Shown here: positions 6,881 to 15,734 of the stretch, one piece after another
How the letters are laid out: each line of letters opens with the position of its first letter
How positions within the stretch are numbered: position 1 is the first letter of the stretch
Assembly: GCA_015232855.1 (NCBI GenBank)
Contig: JADFYW010000010.1
Coordinates: 1-63,907 of the forward strand
Reading direction: 5' to 3'
Length of the DNA stretch: 63,907 nucleotides
From: Fibrobacteria bacterium
GTDB lineage: Bacteria; Fibrobacterota; Fibrobacteria; UBA11236; JADFYW01
The notes under the pieces: model-generated
What the model saw: only the letters and a program-made list of their open reading frames with translations
Database searches by the model: none
What the model was told of the DNA's origin: nothing
Program-made: the position numbers and the translations under genes

Positions 6881-8146
6881 ATGGCAGAAGGCAAAAAAGT
6901 ATATGTATACGCCCATTGGGTAAGCCTGGAACACCCGGAATTGCTGGGTGTTCTCACATCATCTCTGATACGGGGCAAAGAAATTTTTCAATTTTCCTGT
7001 AGCGAAAACTGGCTTCGTTCTGGTTTTGCCCATCAACTCGACCCTGATATCCGATTTTTCACGGGTCCACAATTTCTTCCCGAGAAAAAACAAAATTTCG
7101 GCATTTTTCTGGACAGTTCCCCGGACAGGTGGGGACGGCTTCTTATGCGAAGGCGTGAAGCCATCTATGCCAGGAAAGAGAAGCGGCCTGCACGTAAACT
7201 TTTTGAAATGGATTACCTGCTTGGCGTTTTTGATACCTATCGGATTGGAGCATTACGCTTCAAAGAGAATACATCAGGTCCCTTTATAAACAATGACGAA
7301 ACACTTGCCGCACCGCCCTTCTCCAGGCTTCGCAAGCTTGAATTTGCCAGCCTACAGATTGAAAAGCAAGACGCCTTTGATACCCCCGACCAGGAGCAAT
7401 GGCTGAACATGCTTCTAGCCCCTGGTTCATCACTGGGAGGTGCCCGGCCAAAGGCAGGAGTTCTTGATGAGAATAAAGAACTTTGGATAGCTAAATTTCC
7501 TAGTCTTAGGGATGAATGGAACATGGGTGCATGGGAAAAGCTTGTCCATGAAGTCGCCGCACTTGCGGGCATCCAGGTGCCGGAAACCAAAGCAATAAAA
7601 CTCACCGGTCCGTTTCACACCTTCCTCAGTAAAAGATTTGACCGCGATAGTAAGGGCCAGCGACTCCATTTTGCATCGGCCATGACCATGCTTGGCCATA
7701 CTGACGGAGCTGACGCTGCAGAAGGTGCCAGTTATCTGGAAATAGCCGAGTTCCTGTCCCAACAGGGAACCAGAGTAACTGCCGACCTGAAGCAATTATG
7801 GCGCCGTATTGTTTTCAACATTTGCATCAGCAACACAGATGATCACCTGCGCAATCACGGTTTCCTTATGGGTAAGACCGGATGGACACTGGCTCCCGCC
7901 TATGATATTAACCCCAATCCCGACGGGCACGGATTGAGTCTTAATATCAACGAAAACAGTAACGCATTAGATCTGGACCTTGCTCTGGAAGTGGCGGAAC
8001 TCTTTCGTGTAAATAATAAACAGGCAAAGGATATAATGCAGGATGTGAAAAATGCAGTAACGAACTGGCCGTCCCATGCGCGGAAGCTCAAAATCCCCAA
8101 AGCAGAGCAAGACCTTATGGAAAGCGCTTTTCTAGCGGCCAAATAA
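6881..8146 (+). CDS. hipA: HipA-like Ser/Thr kinase toxin
   Basis: A 421-residue HipA-family kinase, a persistence-type toxin that in E. coli phosphorylates glutamyl-tRNA synthetase. Visible motifs are the Gly-rich ATP loop SSLGGARPK (about 184-192), the catalytic segment NTDDHLRNHGF (about 313-323) with the expected D and N, and the metal-binding DINP near 340. The N-terminal part (residues 1-110) has the usual HipA N-domain character (NFGIFLDSSPDRWGRLLMRRRE). Length is normal (about 420-440), so the gene looks intact. It follows hipB by 5 bp and closes the ATPase island. Confidence 0.9.
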   Translation: MAEGKKVYVYAHWVSLEHPELLGVLTSSLIRGKEIFQFSCSENWLRSGFAHQLDPDIRFFTGPQFLPEKKQNFGIFLDSSPDRWGRLLMRRREAIYARKEKRPARKLFEMDYLLGVFDTYRIGALRFKENTSGPFINNDETLAAPPFSRLRKLEFASLQIEKQDAFDTPDQEQWLNMLLAPGSSLGGARPKAGVLDENKELWIAKFPSLRDEWNMGAWEKLVHEVAALAGIQVPETKAIKLTGPFHTFLSKRFDRDSKGQRLHFASAMTMLGHTDGADAAEGASYLEIAEFLSQQGTRVTADLKQLWRRIVFNICISNTDDHLRNHGFLMGKTGWTLAPAYDINPNPDGHGLSLNINENSNALDLDLALEVAELFRVNNKQAKDIMQDVKNAVTNWPSHARKLKIPKAEQDLMESAFLAAK

Positions 8147-8186
8147 TTCTTTTTTAGTTATTCAATATACTACCCTGAGAAATTAT

Positions 8187-8207
8187 AATACGTGTGAAAC
8201 ACGTATT
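8187..8207. terminator. Hairpin between convergent genes
   Basis: A perfect 9-bp stem, AATACGTGT / ACACGTATT with a GAA loop, lies between the hipA stop (8146) and the stop of the minus-strand gene (8207). It is possibly a bidirectional terminator, although it lacks a long T-run. Confidence 0.4.
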
Positions 8208-8704
8208 CAATAAACAGCCTGGTACCCATTTACTTTCAGCTGATTAATTATGATTTTGCGAAATTCAGGGGGATAGCACATCTCATCATCGCAGGACTGA
8301 TACTGAAATAACATCGATACTGGGAAACGGACGTTTGGCTTCAGCACAAACTCCTGGGTAAAGGTGATTTCGCCATCAAAAACGAGCATGTGCTCAGAAA
8401 ATAATATCAATGTATCGGGTTTGGGAAAGGTCTTTTTGTTACAAAAGCCTAATCCAGAATCAGACAGAACTAATTTTGTGGGGATAAGGCCTGGGCGTGC
8501 AACCGAATCGCTGTTTACATGGTAAGGAGGGGTTATTTTCAAAAAGCAGGTTAGGGATACTGAATTGTTTTTTGTTCCAGACTCCACTTCCAGGGCTACA
8601 ATATGAACAGGATCCTCCTGTTTTTGAGCTAACACAAAGCTCATTGCCAATAGTACTCCTAAGGATATAAGGGGCATTTGATTTTTTAGAAATATTGCTT
8701 TCAT
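8207..8704 (-). CDS. Exported DsbD N-terminal-domain-like protein
   Basis: About 165 residues. A signal peptide (MKAIFLKNQ then PLISLGVLLAMSFVLAQ) is followed by one domain like the periplasmic N-terminal domain of DsbD, which passes electrons to periplasmic partners through a cysteine pair. The hallmark SCDDEMCYPP near the C-terminus supplies the two cysteines. The membrane and thioredoxin parts of DsbD are absent. I start at the ATG at 8704 because GGGAGAG lies 10 bp upstream and the kinase gene ends 2 bp before. This makes it the last cistron of the kinase operon, so it may act with the sensors, perhaps in redox sensing (inference). Confidence 0.7.
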   Translation of the reverse strand: MKAIFLKNQMPLISLGVLLAMSFVLAQKQEDPVHIVALEVESGTKNNSVSLTCFLKITPPYHVNSDSVARPGLIPTKLVLSDSGLGFCNKKTFPKPDTLILFSEHMLVFDGEITFTQEFVLKPNVRFPVSMLFQYQSCDDEMCYPPEFRKIIINQLKVNGYQAVY

Positions 8705-8706
8705 AG

Positions 8707-10371
8707 TTAATTGGCTCTCCCGGATAATCCACCCTGGTTTAAAATGAGTTTGAAAGAACACCCCTTATCAGGGCTGGAGTCTATGGATAATTCTCCTCCC
8801 AATTGCTTTTCTCCAAGGGTTCTTAAGATGTTAAAACCAAATGTTTTGGCAGAATTGATATTAATTTCTTTCGGCAAGCCAATTCCATCATCAATCACAG
8901 ACAATTCTAAACCACCATTTTTTGTTTTAATAAGCTGTACATCAATACTTCCCGTCTGCCTGCCTTTAAAGGCATGCTTAAATACATTAACTAATAACTC
9001 ATTTAAAAGCAAACCATAAGGGGTTGCATTTTCCAAAGAAACCGTAATAGAATCCAGGTTTAGACGAAGTTTAATGGTCTTCTCAGGAGCCGAATAGGCT
9101 TTCATCAAAAACTCCGCCAGTTCCCCGAGATACTCTTTGAGGGCTACTTTAGATCTTTCGTTGTTTTGAGACAATTTCTGGTGGACCATAGACATTGCAC
9201 GAAATCTTATTTGTACATCTTTTAAAAAACCAGCGGTTGGAGTACCAGCGTATACAGGCACCTGTAGTAACACCATGTAATTGATTAACTCAATGTTTTT
9301 TTCAGTTCTTTGAAAAAGTTCATTAATAAGAAATTCTTTTTTCTTTACGGCTTTACGTTTTTTTCTTTCCGTTTCTTTTTTTTCAGAAACATCTCTTATA
9401 ACAGCCTGGATCCCAATCAAATTGTTTTTTTTGTCTGTTAAGAAAAAAGGTTGAATTTCACCCGTTAAGGTCGTTCCATCTTTTCGAATAAAATCAAGAT
9501 CCAGCTTCGGTATGATAATATTTTTCTTAAACTCAGTTGAATCATATTTTCTAAAAAAGGTATCCGCTTTTTTTGTATCTCCCGAGACGAGTAAAGCCTT
9601 CATCCAACGTTTTGTGATTTCTTCCAGGGGATAACCAAAGAACGGCTCTGCAGATGGGCTGATATATTTCAGTTGCAGTTCCATATCCTGGATAAACACC
9701 ACTTCCCGCATATTCTCCGCAATCAATCTAAACTTTTTTTCACTCTCAATTAACTTTTTTGCCTGACGGGATAAATCGTTTAACGTAGCAAAGATGCGTG
9801 GATACATACTGGTTACGATCACCAGCATAACAGCTGTTAAAACTGCCGAAATTAAAATATGAGCAATCCAGGTCCAGGACGAGACCATATAGTCAGGTGG
9901 AAAAATTAATAAGGGAAACACTCCATAGTGTGCTCCCAGAGCAACGGCAATTGCAAGGCAAATACTGAGAATAAGGGTAAACAGCCCGGTTCTCAGCGAA
10001 AAGGTCGCCCCTACAACCAGGCAACAAACAGTCAGCTTTAAAAAATCACCCAGGACCAAACCATATAAGATGTAATGAGCAATCGCAAAGCCACCCACCA
10101 GGACAGTGAGAAACCCACATACCAGATGAATTCCCAATTTTCTTTTTAACTGTAACAGCACAACAGTAGTCATATAAAACAGCATATCCAATATAATACT
10201 GGCATTCCAACCCTGAATAAAACCCCTGAAAAGGGTAAACAAAAATAAAAGTCCCCCACCCCACAACGTTATGAGGCTAAACCTATCCAGTAAAGAGGCC
10301 GTAGCTATATTGAATGATTCTTTTGGGTCAACCATTCCCGTATGCACGTTTATCTTATTCATGATATCCAT
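8707..10371 (-). CDS. Membrane PAS sensor kinase, catalytic His lost (fourth of tandem array)
   Basis: 554 residues with the same plan as the three upstream paralogs: about six membrane segments (35-205), a PAS domain (about 215-335; VVFIQDMELQLKYISPSAEPFFGY), a HisKA_2 dimerisation segment and a C-terminal HATPase_c (about 440-550, with NELLVNVFKHAF and DDGIGLP). The sibling kinases have ELYHRTKNNMQ at the phospho-acceptor site; here it reads ELFQRTEKNIE, so His is replaced by Gln and the neighbouring Lys/Asn also differ. The ATP-binding motifs remain. It is probably unable to autophosphorylate and may act as a dimer partner or decoy. The start overlaps the previous gene by 17 bp. Confidence 0.85.
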   Translation of the reverse strand: MDIMNKINVHTGMVDPKESFNIATASLLDRFSLITLWGGGLLFLFTLFRGFIQGWNASIILDMLFYMTTVVLLQLKRKLGIHLVCGFLTVLVGGFAIAHYILYGLVLGDFLKLTVCCLVVGATFSLRTGLFTLILSICLAIAVALGAHYGVFPLLIFPPDYMVSSWTWIAHILISAVLTAVMLVIVTSMYPRIFATLNDLSRQAKKLIESEKKFRLIAENMREVVFIQDMELQLKYISPSAEPFFGYPLEEITKRWMKALLVSGDTKKADTFFRKYDSTEFKKNIIIPKLDLDFIRKDGTTLTGEIQPFFLTDKKNNLIGIQAVIRDVSEKKETERKKRKAVKKKEFLINELFQRTEKNIELINYMVLLQVPVYAGTPTAGFLKDVQIRFRAMSMVHQKLSQNNERSKVALKEYLGELAEFLMKAYSAPEKTIKLRLNLDSITVSLENATPYGLLLNELLVNVFKHAFKGRQTGSIDVQLIKTKNGGLELSVIDDGIGLPKEININSAKTFGFNILRTLGEKQLGGELSIDSSPDKGCSFKLILNQGGLSGRAN

Positions 10372-12043
10372 AGGGGCTTACATCATTAAAAGAAATTACA
10401 CAGGATGTTCCTAAAGAAGGCTCCGAATTAAATACCACACTCCCATGCAAATCTCTTTCTGACAACAACTGTATGATTTGAAAACCAAATGAGGTTAGGT
10501 TGTTAACATCCTGGTTAACCGGTAACCCTTGTCCATTGTCTTTTACAGATAATATGATGTTATTATTGGAGTTACAAAAAAGTTTAACCTCAAGTGTTCC
10601 TTTGTGCTGGTCAGTATAAGCATATTTAAGAGCGTTTATCAGCAATTCATTCAATATGAGACCACAAGGTATAGCGGTATCCATACTTACACATATTTCC
10701 TGAAGATGTAACTGTAAATCTATCTTTGTTTGGTGCATGGAGTACGTATCCAATAATACCTGGCATAATTTACTGATATAAGTTTTAAGATTAATACTGA
10801 AAAACTCCTTCGATTGATACAATTGCTGATGGACTAATGACATAGCGTGTATCCGGCATTTAATTTCCTCACCCACCCGCGTGGCATTTTCATCTTTGAT
10901 GTAGGAAAGCTGAAGAGAAAGCAGCGAATTAATAAGTTGCATATTGTTTTTAGTACGATGATATAATTCCCGTAAGAGTATTTCCTGCTCTTCTGCGTTT
11001 CTTCGCTGTTCTGCTTCCGAATGTTTCATTTCTGATATATCCCGAAGCATGGCCTGCCAACCAATCAGTTTCCCATTTCCATCCAAAACCATTACCGGAT
11101 GCATTTCCCCCGGAAACACGGTTTTATTTTTCCGAACAAAAGAAAATTCCAGGACGGGTACATCACCTTCTTTTACATTTTTTTTACTACTCATTTCCAA
11201 AAAAACACGCTGTGCCTGTGCAAACGACTCAGGGGTCATAATTCCTTCTGCCCAACGTTTTTTTAATCCTGAAAGAGAATACCCAAATAGAGTTACACCG
11301 GAAGGACTTATATAAATCAGTCCCATGTTTAAATCCTGGATAAATACCACATCATGCATATTCTCAGTTAAAAGCCGGTATTGATTTTCGTTTTCTTTCA
11401 ATTCACCTTGTTGATTCATCATAACATTTAATGAATGTACAAGGCGTGTGTAGATACTACTTACGGTTATTAAAATAAGGGTAGTAAATAAAGTGGAAAG
11501 AGATATGTGATATAACCAGCTCGGAAGAGATGAAAAATAAGAGTCTGGAACCTGGCATAATGGCAACCAACCTACGTAAACTCCTGCTACCATACTTAAA
11601 CACACAATTACAAAAAAGAGAAGGAAAATCAGACCCGCTTTCAAATCAAAAAGAGCCCCAACAAACACACAACAGGAAGTGAGAAGTAAAAATCCGGTAT
11701 GAGCTAATCCAAGCGTAAGATAATTTGCCAGATTAACCAGAGTAACAATTGCAATGAGTAGAACTGAAGTTGTTAAGGAGGAAGTTCGACCTCTAAAGAG
11801 GAAGACACCAATACCAGATATATAAAAAAAGATATCAATGAAAATACTGGGGTGCCATCCAATAGCAGGGATTCTCCATAAAGAAAAAACCAGAGCCACC
11901 GTACCAAATATTATGGAAATTATCGCCAACTTATCCAACAGTCTGGCAAGAGCTTCCTTGCTTTCCTTATTGGTATCAATAGCGGGATTTCTTTCAAATA
12001 CGGTGGACGGCGCCGGATACTTTTTTTTTACAGATATTTCCAA
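10355..12043 (-). CDS. Membrane PAS sensor histidine kinase (third of tandem array)
   Basis: 562 residues: about six membrane helices (40-215), PAS (about 225-345; VVFIQDLNMGLIYISPSGVTLFGY), a HisKA_2 box with intact ELYHRTKNNMQLINS near 370, and HATPase_c (N box NELLINALKYAYTD, G box DNGQGLP). It should autophosphorylate on the His and pass phosphate to a response regulator; none is encoded nearby. The frame begins with TTG at 12043, and I found no in-frame ATG near the expected N-terminus. It overlaps the next gene by 17 bp, consistent with translational coupling. Confidence 0.85.
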   Translation of the reverse strand: MEISVKKKYPAPSTVFERNPAIDTNKESKEALARLLDKLAIISIIFGTVALVFSLWRIPAIGWHPSIFIDIFFYISGIGVFLFRGRTSSLTTSVLLIAIVTLVNLANYLTLGLAHTGFLLLTSCCVFVGALFDLKAGLIFLLFFVIVCLSMVAGVYVGWLPLCQVPDSYFSSLPSWLYHISLSTLFTTLILITVSSIYTRLVHSLNVMMNQQGELKENENQYRLLTENMHDVVFIQDLNMGLIYISPSGVTLFGYSLSGLKKRWAEGIMTPESFAQAQRVFLEMSSKKNVKEGDVPVLEFSFVRKNKTVFPGEMHPVMVLDGNGKLIGWQAMLRDISEMKHSEAEQRRNAEEQEILLRELYHRTKNNMQLINSLLSLQLSYIKDENATRVGEEIKCRIHAMSLVHQQLYQSKEFFSINLKTYISKLCQVLLDTYSMHQTKIDLQLHLQEICVSMDTAIPCGLILNELLINALKYAYTDQHKGTLEVKLFCNSNNNIILSVKDNGQGLPVNQDVNNLTSFGFQIIQLLSERDLHGSVVFNSEPSLGTSCVISFNDVSPYGYHE

Positions 12044-12113
12044 AACAATAAAAGGCCTTATAATAGTATTAAGTTGAACAGCAAAACTTCGATATGAGTA
12101 TACATTATTACAG

Positions 12114-13766
12114 CTACTTCAGTTCACAGATCAGAACATCTTTAAAACGTATGGTACAGCGTGTTCCGGTACCCATATCAGTATCAAAATTAATGGTCCC
12201 CTTCAGTTGCTCTTCGGCCAGAATACCAATCATTTTCAACCCAAAAGAATTCCATTCTTTTATTTCAATAAAATCAGGAAGGCCAACCCCATTATCAAAT
12301 ACCGTTAACACAATTTCTTCGTTTTCCAACTTCTCCAGCCCCACCCCAATGATGCCCTTTTCCATATCTGTGAAGGCATGTTTTAAAGAATTTGTCATTA
12401 GTTCGTTTAATAAAAGCCCACACGGTATAGCAGCATCTATTGATACTAAAACATTATCTAATTTCAGGTCAGGAATGATCTCAGTTTTTTTAGATGCATA
12501 ACTTCTTAATAATATTTGGGATAATTCATTCAGGTACTCTTTTAAGTTGATATTGGATAATTTACGTCTCTGGTACAGTTTCTGATGTACAAGAGACATC
12601 GCCTGTATTCTGCTTTGTACTTCTTTAAAGACACCTTCTGTGGGGGTATCCCGGAAATAAGATGCTTGCATGGCCAGGAGGGAAGTTATTACCTGCATAT
12701 TGTTTTTGGTTCGATGGTATAATTCCCGTAACAGTACTTCTTTTTCTTGTACAGAATCAATCAGGCGCTCATTTGATTCTTTTTGTTCAGATACATCTCT
12801 GAGTATTGCTTGTAATCCAAGTAAATTGCCTTCATTATTCCTGAAATAGACCGGCTGCATTTCTCCATGAAAGATGGAACCATTTCGCCGGACAAAATCA
12901 AAATTCATTTCTGGAATTTCAATATTCTGTAATGCAGATGCTTCTCCGAATTTTCTGAATGCATCTCTGGCCTTTTCTTGAGAATCCGGGGTAAGTACCC
13001 CTTCAATCCAAAATTTTGCCATTTCTTCGGTACGATACCCGAATAATTTCTCTGCTGAAGGGCTAATATAAATAAGCGATTGATTCATATCCTGGACAAA
13101 TACAACATCACGCATATTTTCTGCTAACAGCCTGTATTGTTCTTCGTCTTCTTTTATTTTTTCAGATTGCCGGACTAATACACCAAGAGAATGAACGAGG
13201 CGATTATAGATGCTTACTGAAGTAATAAGCATAACGATAGTAAAGGTAATTGATACCGCCAGATGATATACCCAGTTAACAGGAGAGTTTAAAGAAAATT
13301 CGTCAACCGGGAAAAGAGGCAACATCCCCAAATAACTGCATAGACTTACAATAGAGACTGCAAACACACATGAAAAAAGTGTATACAACCCCGTGCGCAA
13401 ATTAAAACTCATAGTTGTAAGAATACAACAAACAGCAAACTTCAAAAAACCGGCATGAGCAAGTCCAAACAAAACATAGTCGGATAATGCAGTGATAGCT
13501 AAGATAACGGTTAAAGCCCCGCACACAAATGACAGTAAAACAAAACGCCTGACGATTAACAACAAAAGAACAAGAAAATAAAATGCAATATCAATAATGG
13601 TGCCTGGATGCCAGCCTTGATAAACTATTCTAAAAACAGAAGCACAAAAAGCTAGGGTACCCAGACTCAGTGCAACGACTGAAAACCTGTCCAGGAGTTC
13701 GGAAATAGCGAGTTTTCTTTCATGGTTTGGGTGTATTTGCATTTTTTGTTCAGCGGAAGTAGTCAT
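12114..13766 (-). CDS. Membrane PAS sensor histidine kinase (second of tandem array)
   Basis: 550 residues with the array's plan: six membrane segments (about 30-205), PAS (about 215-335; VVFVQDMNQSLIYISPSAEKLFGY), HisKA_2 with ELYHRTKNNMQVITS near 358, and HATPase_c with NELMTNSLKHAF and DNGVGLP. It starts 11 bp downstream of the first kinase and is followed by a 70-bp gap. The motif GWHP-x-x-IIDIAFY in the membrane part is shared by three of the paralogs (GWNASIILDMLFY in the fourth). The sensed signal is unknown; the membrane domain has no obvious periplasmic loop. Confidence 0.87.
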   Translation of the reverse strand: MTTSAEQKMQIHPNHERKLAISELLDRFSVVALSLGTLAFCASVFRIVYQGWHPGTIIDIAFYFLVLLLLIVRRFVLLSFVCGALTVILAITALSDYVLFGLAHAGFLKFAVCCILTTMSFNLRTGLYTLFSCVFAVSIVSLCSYLGMLPLFPVDEFSLNSPVNWVYHLAVSITFTIVMLITSVSIYNRLVHSLGVLVRQSEKIKEDEEQYRLLAENMRDVVFVQDMNQSLIYISPSAEKLFGYRTEEMAKFWIEGVLTPDSQEKARDAFRKFGEASALQNIEIPEMNFDFVRRNGSIFHGEMQPVYFRNNEGNLLGLQAILRDVSEQKESNERLIDSVQEKEVLLRELYHRTKNNMQVITSLLAMQASYFRDTPTEGVFKEVQSRIQAMSLVHQKLYQRRKLSNINLKEYLNELSQILLRSYASKKTEIIPDLKLDNVLVSIDAAIPCGLLLNELMTNSLKHAFTDMEKGIIGVGLEKLENEEIVLTVFDNGVGLPDFIEIKEWNSFGLKMIGILAEEQLKGTINFDTDMGTGTRCTIRFKDVLICELK

Positions 13767-13777
13767 AATAAAATAAT

Positions 13778-15439
13778 CTATGCTCTGTCTTTGAAACTAA
13801 TGATACATTGCGCACCCATGTTATCTTTTTGAGTGTAAGTTACCGTTCCCTGTAACTGTCTTTCTGCCAAAGCATAAATAATTTTAAGGCCAAATGAATC
13901 CACCTTTGAAATTTCCAGATTTTCTGGCATTCCGTTCCCATTGTCACATACTTCCAGAACCATCTGTCCATCTTCTTCTTTAATTGCGGTTACGCTAATA
14001 AGACCGTTTGACTTGCCGGTAAAAGCATGCTTGAGTGCATTCACCAATAATTCATTCAATATCAAACCACAGGGAATTGCGGTATCAACAGAGACAGAAA
14101 CAGACGCCAGATTCAAGTCAAGGCTAATGTCCTTGGTCTCATGTGCATATGAATCCACAAGAATTTTGGAAACTTCGCTTAAATATTCCTTTAAATTAAT
14201 CGTAGATAATTTACTTTCCTGATTTAGTTTTTGGTGCACAAGAGACATGGCACGTATTCGGTTCTGAATATCTTTAAAAACTTCAGCAGTCCTTTTTTCG
14301 GTAAAATAAGAAGCCTGTAAATCAAGCATTGAGTTAATAATTTGCATATTATTTTTGGTACGGTGATATAGTTCATGCAATAAAACTTCTTTTTCCTGCA
14401 CTGTAGAAAGAAGCTCCCTTTCGGCCTTTTTCTTTTCAGAAATATCCCGGAGTATCGCCTGCCACCCCACCAGGTCACCTTTATTATTTCTCACCAAAAC
14501 AGGTTGTATTTCACCAACAAATACCGACCCATCCTGGCGTACAAAATCAAATTCCATGATGGGCATATCAAAGTTTTGTTGCCCGGTAATATTGGTTGGA
14601 AATTTTGAAAATACATCCATAGCAGTGGCATATGAGAGAGGGGTCATGACGTCTTTCAGCCATTTCACTTTGAGTTCCTCTGGAGTATAACCAAAAAAAC
14701 GTTGGGCAGAAGGGCTGATGTAAGTAAGATTGAAATCCATATCCTGGACAAATACTACTTCCCGCATATTCTCCGCCAGTAAACGATAACGCTTTTCATT
14801 GTCACTCAATTTTTGTGACTGTCGCATAAGCCTTTTAGCAGCTTCAGTAAGTCTATTAAAAACACTCCCCAGAGTTATCAGCATTACGGCCGTATACACC
14901 GCAGAGCTGGTAATATGATTCAGCCAGGTTTGGTGAGAATTAAGATACCCGGCAGACAGTGGAATAATGGGGATTAAGCCCAAATAAGCGCCTACTCCCA
15001 AACACGCTACCAGGAAACTACTACATCCAAAAGAAATTAACGCTACTTTAAAACTAAAAATGGCACCCAGTACTGATGAAGATACCGCAAAGGTGAGGAA
15101 TCCAATATGGGCCAACCCGAAAAGAAGGTAATCCATGATAGCCAGCATACTAACCAGCAGCAGCAAAGTACTGTAAACGACTCTTAAAGGCAAAAAGCGT
15201 CGGATTGATAAAAGCAGGACCACCAAACCAAAAAAGGCTAAATCAATAAAAATACTGGGGTGCCAGCCCTGATGGGTGACCCGAAATATTGAAAAGGTCA
15301 TAGCCAGACTCCCCAGAGTCAGGGTAAGAATCGAAAACTTGTCTAAAAGGCTACTAAGCGCCAGATCTCTTTCTTTAACGGGATCTACTTCTACAATATC
15401 ACTTTTATAACTGGGTAAACTTATTGAAGTGTATTCCAT
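13778..15439 (-). CDS. Membrane PAS sensor histidine kinase (first of tandem array)
   Basis: 553 residues, first cistron of the four-kinase array. About six membrane helices (35-205), PAS (about 215-340; VVFVQDMDFNLTYISPSAQRFFGY), HisKA_2 with intact ELYHRTKNNMQIINS near 360, and HATPase_c (NELLVNALKHAF, DNGNGMP). Family knowledge: HisKA_2 kinases often work with stand-alone or CheY-like regulators and are used in general stress and light responses. No regulator gene adjoins the array. The ATG at 15439 opens the minus-strand operon; the promoter should lie in 15440-15584, where TTGATA and TTAATA spaced 17 bp apart are only a weak candidate. Confidence 0.87.
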   Translation of the reverse strand: MEYTSISLPSYKSDIVEVDPVKERDLALSSLLDKFSILTLTLGSLAMTFSIFRVTHQGWHPSIFIDLAFFGLVVLLLSIRRFLPLRVVYSTLLLLVSMLAIMDYLLFGLAHIGFLTFAVSSSVLGAIFSFKVALISFGCSSFLVACLGVGAYLGLIPIIPLSAGYLNSHQTWLNHITSSAVYTAVMLITLGSVFNRLTEAAKRLMRQSQKLSDNEKRYRLLAENMREVVFVQDMDFNLTYISPSAQRFFGYTPEELKVKWLKDVMTPLSYATAMDVFSKFPTNITGQQNFDMPIMEFDFVRQDGSVFVGEIQPVLVRNNKGDLVGWQAILRDISEKKKAERELLSTVQEKEVLLHELYHRTKNNMQIINSMLDLQASYFTEKRTAEVFKDIQNRIRAMSLVHQKLNQESKLSTINLKEYLSEVSKILVDSYAHETKDISLDLNLASVSVSVDTAIPCGLILNELLVNALKHAFTGKSNGLISVTAIKEEDGQMVLEVCDNGNGMPENLEISKVDSFGLKIIYALAERQLQGTVTYTQKDNMGAQCIISFKDRA

Positions 15440-15611
15440 ATAATTTCAATTAGCTTTCACAAAAGCATATTAAGATTTTTTGTTCGACATTATCAAGGAT
15501 ACAATTTTATACTATACTATTAAAACAAATTAAAACTCTATTTTTCTCATTTTTTATTTATTTTTTAATATTTGATGTTGGTATATGTTTTTAAAATGCT
15601 CTAATGGTATA

Positions 15612-15734
15612 TCCAGGAAGTTTTTTCAAGTTATATGCTCCCGAACTAGTCATTCCGGCCTGCTCTCCGCAGGAAGCGTGCTTCGGAAGGCGGGCTTGTC
15701 CGGAATCAGGATGAACATGAAAAAAATACCAGGA
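15612..15734. repeat. Palindromic mobile-type element, copy A, carrying a start codon
   Basis: The 21-bp ends (15612-15632 and 15714-15734) are inverted copies with four mismatches. The interior has TGCTCCCGAACTAGTCATTC and CCGGAATCAGGATGAACATG in common with copy B (32026-32112). Copy A holds about 36-40 extra bases in the middle. The right half contains AGGA-tgaac-ATG, the start site of the downstream exported protein. Confidence 0.75.
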
